Positions 5,207-7,795 of a DNA stretch of 7,795 nt are shown here, piece after piece; the first letter of the stretch is position 1, and every line of letters starts with the position of its first letter. Source of the DNA: Acetobacteraceae bacterium (GTDB lineage: Bacteria > Pseudomonadota > Alphaproteobacteria > Acetobacterales > Acetobacteraceae); the NCBI GenBank assembly GCA_027489135.1, contig JAIYAI010000732.1:1-7795 (forward strand), in the 5' to 3' direction. Below the pieces are notes generated by a model. It worked only from the letters and a program-made list of their open reading frames with translations. It was not told where the DNA came from and did not search any database. The translations under genes were made by a program, and so were the position numbers.

Positions 5207-6013
5207 TCAGCTCCCCGCGCCACCTGTCTCGCGCCCGCGATTCACAAGGCCGACCGTCCAGGCCGCCACCGCGGCGAAGATGACGACATGCCCCAGTGTC
5301 GCCGCGGCCCACAGCCAGGCCGGGAAGACGCCCGGAAGGGCCAGGTAGCCCAGCGGCAGCAGCAGGAAGGCATAGGCGCCGGGCACCTTGTCGGCGACCT
5401 CGTGCGTCCCCTCCCAGATCATGTCGCCGGCGACATAGAGGATGACGAGCAGGCCGATCCAGGCGATCCAGCGGTGCTTGTTCAGCAGGTTGGCGATCAA
5501 CGTCGCGGCCACGCCCATCAGCACGACCGAGAAGGCCAACCCGACCACCAGAACCCAAGGGTGGTCCTTCGCCGCGCCCGCCACGGCGAGGACGTTGTCG
5601 AGGCTCATCGAGATATCGGCGACGAGGATCTGGGTGATCGCCTGGCGCAACGTCTTCTTCGGTGCCGCCGGCTCCTGGCCCTGCAGGCTGGCGATGCCGT
5701 CCACGGCCTCGACCTCGTCCGGATCGTTGTGCGCGCCATGCCCTTCGCGCAGTTCGCGGTACATCTTCCAGCAGACCCAGAGCAGGAGGATGCCGCCCGC
5801 GAGCACGATACCGACGATCTGCAGCAACTGGACGGTGATCGAGGCGAAGCCGATGCGCATCACCGTCGCCGCGATGATGCCCCAGAAGATCGCCTTGCGG
5901 CGCTGTTCCGATGGCAGGCCGGCCGCAGCCATGCCGACGACGATGGCGTTGTCTCCCGCCAGCACGATGTCGATGAACAGGACCTGGGCAAGCGGAAAGA
6001 GCCAATCCGGCAT
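5207..6013 (-). CDS. TerC family membrane protein (YjbE-like), copy 2
   Basis: This 268-residue paralogue of the next gene downstream shares its signatures: VLAGDNAIVVG (17-27; D21, N22) and VADISMSLDNVLAVAG (131-146; D133, D139, N140). It also has the matching segment LMGVAATLIANLLNKHRWIAW. The cytoplasmic loop (about 88-122) is acidic and differs from copy 1. Two extra hydrophobic segments near 213-229 and 233-256 are absent from copy 1. The likely role is inner-membrane Mn2+ (or related metal) export, by family. The ATG at 6013 is chosen over an upstream in-frame codon at 6067. It has AGGA 9 nt upstream and puts the first helix at the N-terminus. The upstream extension overlaps the inferred promoter. 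The gene leads the minus-strand series and is divergent from the gene at 6461. Confidence 0.92.
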   Translation of the reverse strand: MPDWLFPLAQVLFIDIVLAGDNAIVVGMAAAGLPSEQRRKAIFWGIIAATVMRIGFASITVQLLQIVGIVLAGGILLLWVCWKMYRELREGHGAHNDPDEVEAVDGIASLQGQEPAAPKKTLRQAITQILVADISMSLDNVLAVAGAAKDHPWVLVVGLAFSVVLMGVAATLIANLLNKHRWIAWIGLLVILYVAGDMIWEGTHEVADKVPGAYAFLLLPLGYLALPGVFPAWLWAAATLGHVVIFAAVAAWTVGLVNRGRETGGAGS

Positions 6014-6460
6014 CGTCAGTCGTCCTAAAGGAGCAGCGTCGGGCAGCGCCAGATAAATACGTCGCAATCTGTTCGCAACCCCGTTCTATCGATATTCCGG
6101 CCCCGGCATGCGGTTTTCGACGAGGGCGTACGAGCGACGCAACCGGCGCGGGGCATCCGACCGCCCCCATGCGGCGCTGCACGGGCCGAGACACCATGGC
6201 AATCCCGCCCTGCCACGGCGGCGCCAGGAACCGGCGCTGGTGCGAACCCAGGGCGCCGGCCATCGGGCCGCAACCATGGCGCTCCTCCCGCGACGGCCCC
6301 CGGACCAGCATTGCACACGGAGGCTTGAGCGGGCGCCCGGCCAGCGCCCGGACCCCGCCGCGTTTCTGCCGTAGATCGCGGCAAGATTGGCTGCCATCTA
6401 AACACCATGGGGCGGTCCGCCAACGCGATCCCCGCCCTGACTGCGACCTGGAGGAACGAC
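6014..6460. other. Divergent intergenic region, no gene supported
   Basis: This 447-bp stretch separates two divergently transcribed genes. Open frames cross it on both strands, but they are Arg/Pro-rich, lack ribosome sites and match no family, so I treat them as GC-driven artefacts. It contains the copy 2 terC promoter (6050-6078). It also contains a perfect 7-bp inverted repeat, CGGGCGC/GCGCCCG, at 6330-6336/6344-6350 with a 7-nt loop. A clear promoter for the plus-strand gene was not found. The most A/T-rich part near that gene is 6380-6412. Confidence 0.5.
6050..6078 (-). promoter_or_regulatory. Possible promoter for terC copy 2
   Basis: On the minus strand TTGCGA (6073-6078) and TATCTG (6050-6055) are exactly 17 bp apart. 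The inferred start is near 6043, giving a leader of only about 30 nt with the AGGA ribosome site. The TTGCGA hexamer is repeated at 6062-6067, which could be a regulator half-site pair. The short leader leaves no room for a riboswitch before this copy. Confidence 0.4.
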
Positions 6461-6766
6461 ATGCGCTCTCCGCGGCTGTTGATCGCCCTGCTGGCCGGTG
6501 CAGCGACCCTGGGCGGCATCGCGCTGACGCCCGGCCCCGCCGAGGCCTATACCTACTACCGCGGCGGCTACGCCTATCACGGGCCGCGGCCCTACTACCG
6601 TCCGCCGCCTCCGCCGGTGTACTACGCCCCGCGGCCCTACTACCGTCCGCCGCCGCCGGTGTACTACGCGCCGAGGCCCTACTATGCGCCGCCTCCTGTG
6701 TACGTGGCGCCGCGTCCCTACTACGTGCCGCCGCCGGCCGTGGGCTTCGGAGTCACCATCCGCTGA
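6461..6766 (+). CDS. Small secreted Tyr/Pro-rich repeat protein (PXPV-like)
   Basis: The product has 101 residues. ATG 6461 is preceded by a strong GGAGGA with 5-nt spacing, so the start is well supported. The N-terminus MRSPRLLIALLAGAATLGG, followed by IALTPGPAEA, is a typical Sec signal peptide. Cleavage is likely after AEA (about residue 29). The mature part is about 72 residues, almost entirely Pro, Tyr, Ala, Arg and Val. It contains four repeats starting PRPYY, of 15, 14, 13 and 13 residues (41-95). The protein ends GFGVTIR. Similar short exported proteins occur widely in alphaproteobacteria, some annotated as PXPV-repeat proteins, and have no established function. An extended, surface-exposed or envelope-associated peptide is inferred. 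The gene is divergent from terC copy 2 and is followed by a 35-bp tandem repeat that includes its own 3' end. Confidence 0.85.
   Translation: MRSPRLLIALLAGAATLGGIALTPGPAEAYTYYRGGYAYHGPRPYYRPPPPPVYYAPRPYYRPPPPVYYAPRPYYAPPPVYVAPRPYYVPPPAVGFGVTIR
6584..6748 (+). repeat. In-frame PRPYY tandem repeat, four units
   Basis: Four coding repeats lie head to tail at 6584-6628 (45 bp), 6629-6670 (42 bp), 6671-6709 (39 bp) and 6710-6748 (39 bp). Each begins with codons for Pro-Arg-Pro-Tyr-Tyr. Units differ by whole Pro codons, so frame is kept. Units 1 and 2 are nearly identical in DNA; 3 and 4 have drifted. This suggests growth by slippage or unequal recombination. Confidence 0.85.
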
Positions 6767-6870
6767 CGGTCTCGCCTCGCCCCGCGGTCACCATCCGCTG
6801 ACAGTCAGTCCATACCCCACGGTCACGATCCGCTCACCAGCCGGCCTTGCCCCGCGGTCACCGTCGGGCA
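6752..6870. repeat. 35-bp tandem repeat spanning the 3' end of a gene
   Basis: Copies start at 6752, 6787, 6822 and 6857, exactly 35 bp apart. Copies 1 and 2 share the 16-mer GTCACCATCCGCTGAC, copy 3 reads GTCACGATCCGCTCAC, and copy 4 is partial (GTCACCGTC). The unit ends with CCCC-G/A-C-G in copies 1-3. Copy 1 encodes the last residues and stop codon of the Tyr/Pro-rich protein. Copies 2-4 are non-coding and reach to within about 12 bp of the next gene's start. The unit carries a GTCA-N8-TGAC dyad in copies 1 and 2. Confidence 0.8.
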
Positions 6871-6882
6871 AGTCTCAGCACG

Positions 6883-7629
6883 GTGTGCACCGTCATCCTC
6901 TCGCATCGGCCCGGTCACGCCTGGCCCGTGCTGATCGCCGCCAATCGCGACGAACGACTCGACCGCGCCTGGGATCCGCCCGGCCGATGGTGGCCACACC
7001 ATCCGGACCTGATCGGCGGGCGTGACCGGAGCGCCGGCGGGACCTGGATGGCCCGGAACGCCGCGGGGGTCGTCGCCGCGGTGCTGAACCGGCCGGGCAG
7101 CCTCGGGCCGGCGCCGGGCAAGCGTTCGCGGGGCGAACTGCCGCTGATCGCCCTTGGCGGCGCGGCGGATGCCGGGGAAGCGGCAACGCGGGTCTCCGCC
7201 CTGCCCGCCGGGGATTGGCGCCCCTTCAACATGGTCATCGCGGATCGGCACGGTGCCAGCTTCCTGCGCGGCACAGGGATAGGCCGGCCTGTGGCGATCC
7301 CGCTCGCCGCGGGGATCAGCATGGTTACGGCGCACGATCCCAATGATCCCACGAGCCCGCGGACCCGGCGCCACCTGCCGCGCTTCCGCGCCGCGTCGCA
7401 TCCAGACCCCGCGCGCGACGACTGGTCCGCGTGGGAAGCGCTGCTCGCCGATGAGGACTACGCGGAGAGCGTCGCCGAGACCCTGCGCGTCCCCGCCACC
7501 GGCGGATTCGGCACGGTCTGCGCCACCCTTATCGCCCTCGGCGCCGATGGCACGCTCATCTGGCGCTTCGCCGCCGGCCCGCCGGGAGAGGCGCCATTCC
7601 GGACGGTCATTCCGGACCCGGCAATATGA
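6883..7629 (+). CDS. NRDE family protein (TANGO2-like)
   Basis: The product has 248 residues and belongs to the NRDE/TANGO2 family. It begins (M)CTVILSHRPG. The family name motif N-R-D-E is at 21-24, followed by GGRDRSAGGTWMA (45-57), LNRPG (68-72) and KRSRGELPLIAL (80-91). A GTG at 6883 is chosen because it makes Cys residue 2. Family members characteristically start Met-Cys-Thr, and the fold resembles Ntn hydrolases in which an N-terminal Cys could be catalytic. An upstream in-frame TTG at 6847 lies in the tandem repeat and is unlikely. No strong Shine-Dalgarno is visible. Eukaryotic TANGO2/HRG-9 has been linked to haem handling and lipid metabolism; the bacterial role is unknown. It is co-directional with the Tyr/Pro-rich gene, 116 bp away, but shared function is not implied. 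Confidence 0.9.
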   Translation: MCTVILSHRPGHAWPVLIAANRDERLDRAWDPPGRWWPHHPDLIGGRDRSAGGTWMARNAAGVVAAVLNRPGSLGPAPGKRSRGELPLIALGGAADAGEAATRVSALPAGDWRPFNMVIADRHGASFLRGTGIGRPVAIPLAAGISMVTAHDPNDPTSPRTRRHLPRFRAASHPDPARDDWSAWEALLADEDYAESVAETLRVPATGGFGTVCATLIALGADGTLIWRFAAGPPGEAPFRTVIPDPAI

Positions 7630-7638
7630 CATGGCGCG

Positions 7639-7652
7639 GGGCCGGACGGCCC
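7639..7652 (+). terminator. Hairpin after the NRDE gene, weak terminator candidate
   Basis: GGGCC/GGCCC with the 4-nt loop GGAC starts 9 nt after the stop codon. The stem is all GC, but the following TCTGGCC has no T-run. Its position suits a transcript end; the sequence alone is not convincing. Confidence 0.25.
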
Positions 7653-7795
7653 TCTGGCCTGGTGTGCATGGCGACCGCCCGGCGTGCTTGCTATACGGCG
7701 GCAACATCCGGGCCCATGGTGGGCCATCGGCGCGGCGCCCCTGCCCTCCCGCGGCGCGCCCCCGTCCGCCATGTGCCCTGCCGACGCCGCCCGCC
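7653..7795 (+). other. Right-edge spacer, no gene supported
   Basis: A TGCTATAC sequence (7689-7696) resembles an extended -10 element, but no good -35 is visible upstream. A perfect 6-bp inverted repeat, GGCCCA/TGGGCC with a 3-nt loop, follows at 7711-7725. ATG codons at 7716 and 7770 open short frames running off the edge, neither with a convincing ribosome site. This may be the start region of a gene beyond the window. Confidence 0.25.

Noticed and set aside
4924..6120. yybP-ykoY Mn2+ riboswitch before either terC gene
   Set aside because: Conserved GGGGAGUAG and CCUUUGC segments were looked for on the minus strand and not found; copy 2 also appears to have too short a leader.
4995..6311. 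438-residue minus-strand open frame over terC copy 2
   Set aside because: It overlaps the well-supported TerC gene in another frame and reads as Arg/Gly/Ala-rich low-complexity sequence.
6169..6801. 210-residue plus-strand frame overlapping the Tyr/Pro-rich gene
   Set aside because: It covers the same DNA as the signal-peptide protein in another frame, without a ribosome site; the 6461 gene has a strong GGAGGA and signal peptide.
6752..6870. CRISPR-like array
   Set aside because: The whole 35-bp unit is repeated with drift; there are no distinct spacers, few copies and no cas genes.
7689..7795. Start of a new gene or tRNA at the right edge
   Set aside because: Only a -10-like TGCTATAC and short frames are visible; no tRNA cloverleaf and no convincing ribosome site.

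Overview
The window looks like a chromosomal segment of a high-GC alphaproteobacterium. The very G/C-rich third codon positions, the map–radC neighbourhood and the protein sequences fit Rhodospirillales, probably Acetobacteraceae (Roseomonas-like). That placement is an inference from style; no rRNA or other marker gene is present. I see no insertion sequence, phage gene, CRISPR array, tRNA or rRNA.

Positions 1-6013 are read on the minus strand. Going with transcription (right to left): a TerC-family membrane protein (5207-6013); a 283-bp spacer rich in stem-loops; a second TerC paralogue (4192-4923); an overlapping lipoprotein of unknown function (3498-4202); a BioC/NDUFAF5-like methyltransferase-fold protein (2581-3486); type I methionine aminopeptidase map (1657-2463); a four-helix DUF2306-type membrane protein with its own promoter and an apparent operator (1156-1584); radC (277-1077); and the first 33 codons of an exported protein leaving the window at position 1.

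Positions 6014-6460 form a divergent intergenic region. Beyond it two genes are read on the plus strand: a 101-residue secreted Tyr/Pro-rich repeat protein (6461-6766) and an NRDE/TANGO2-family protein with a GTG start (6883-7629). Between them lies a 35-bp tandem repeat whose first copy is the 3' end of the repeat-protein gene. The last 166 bp hold no gene I can support.

Most of this is housekeeping or conserved-hypothetical content. I found no clear new multi-gene system. The points most worth a second look are the structured spacer before the second terC gene, the operator-like palindrome on the start site of the DUF2306 gene, and the 35-bp tandem repeat that copies a gene's stop-codon region. 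Promoter and hairpin calls were made by eye and are tentative.
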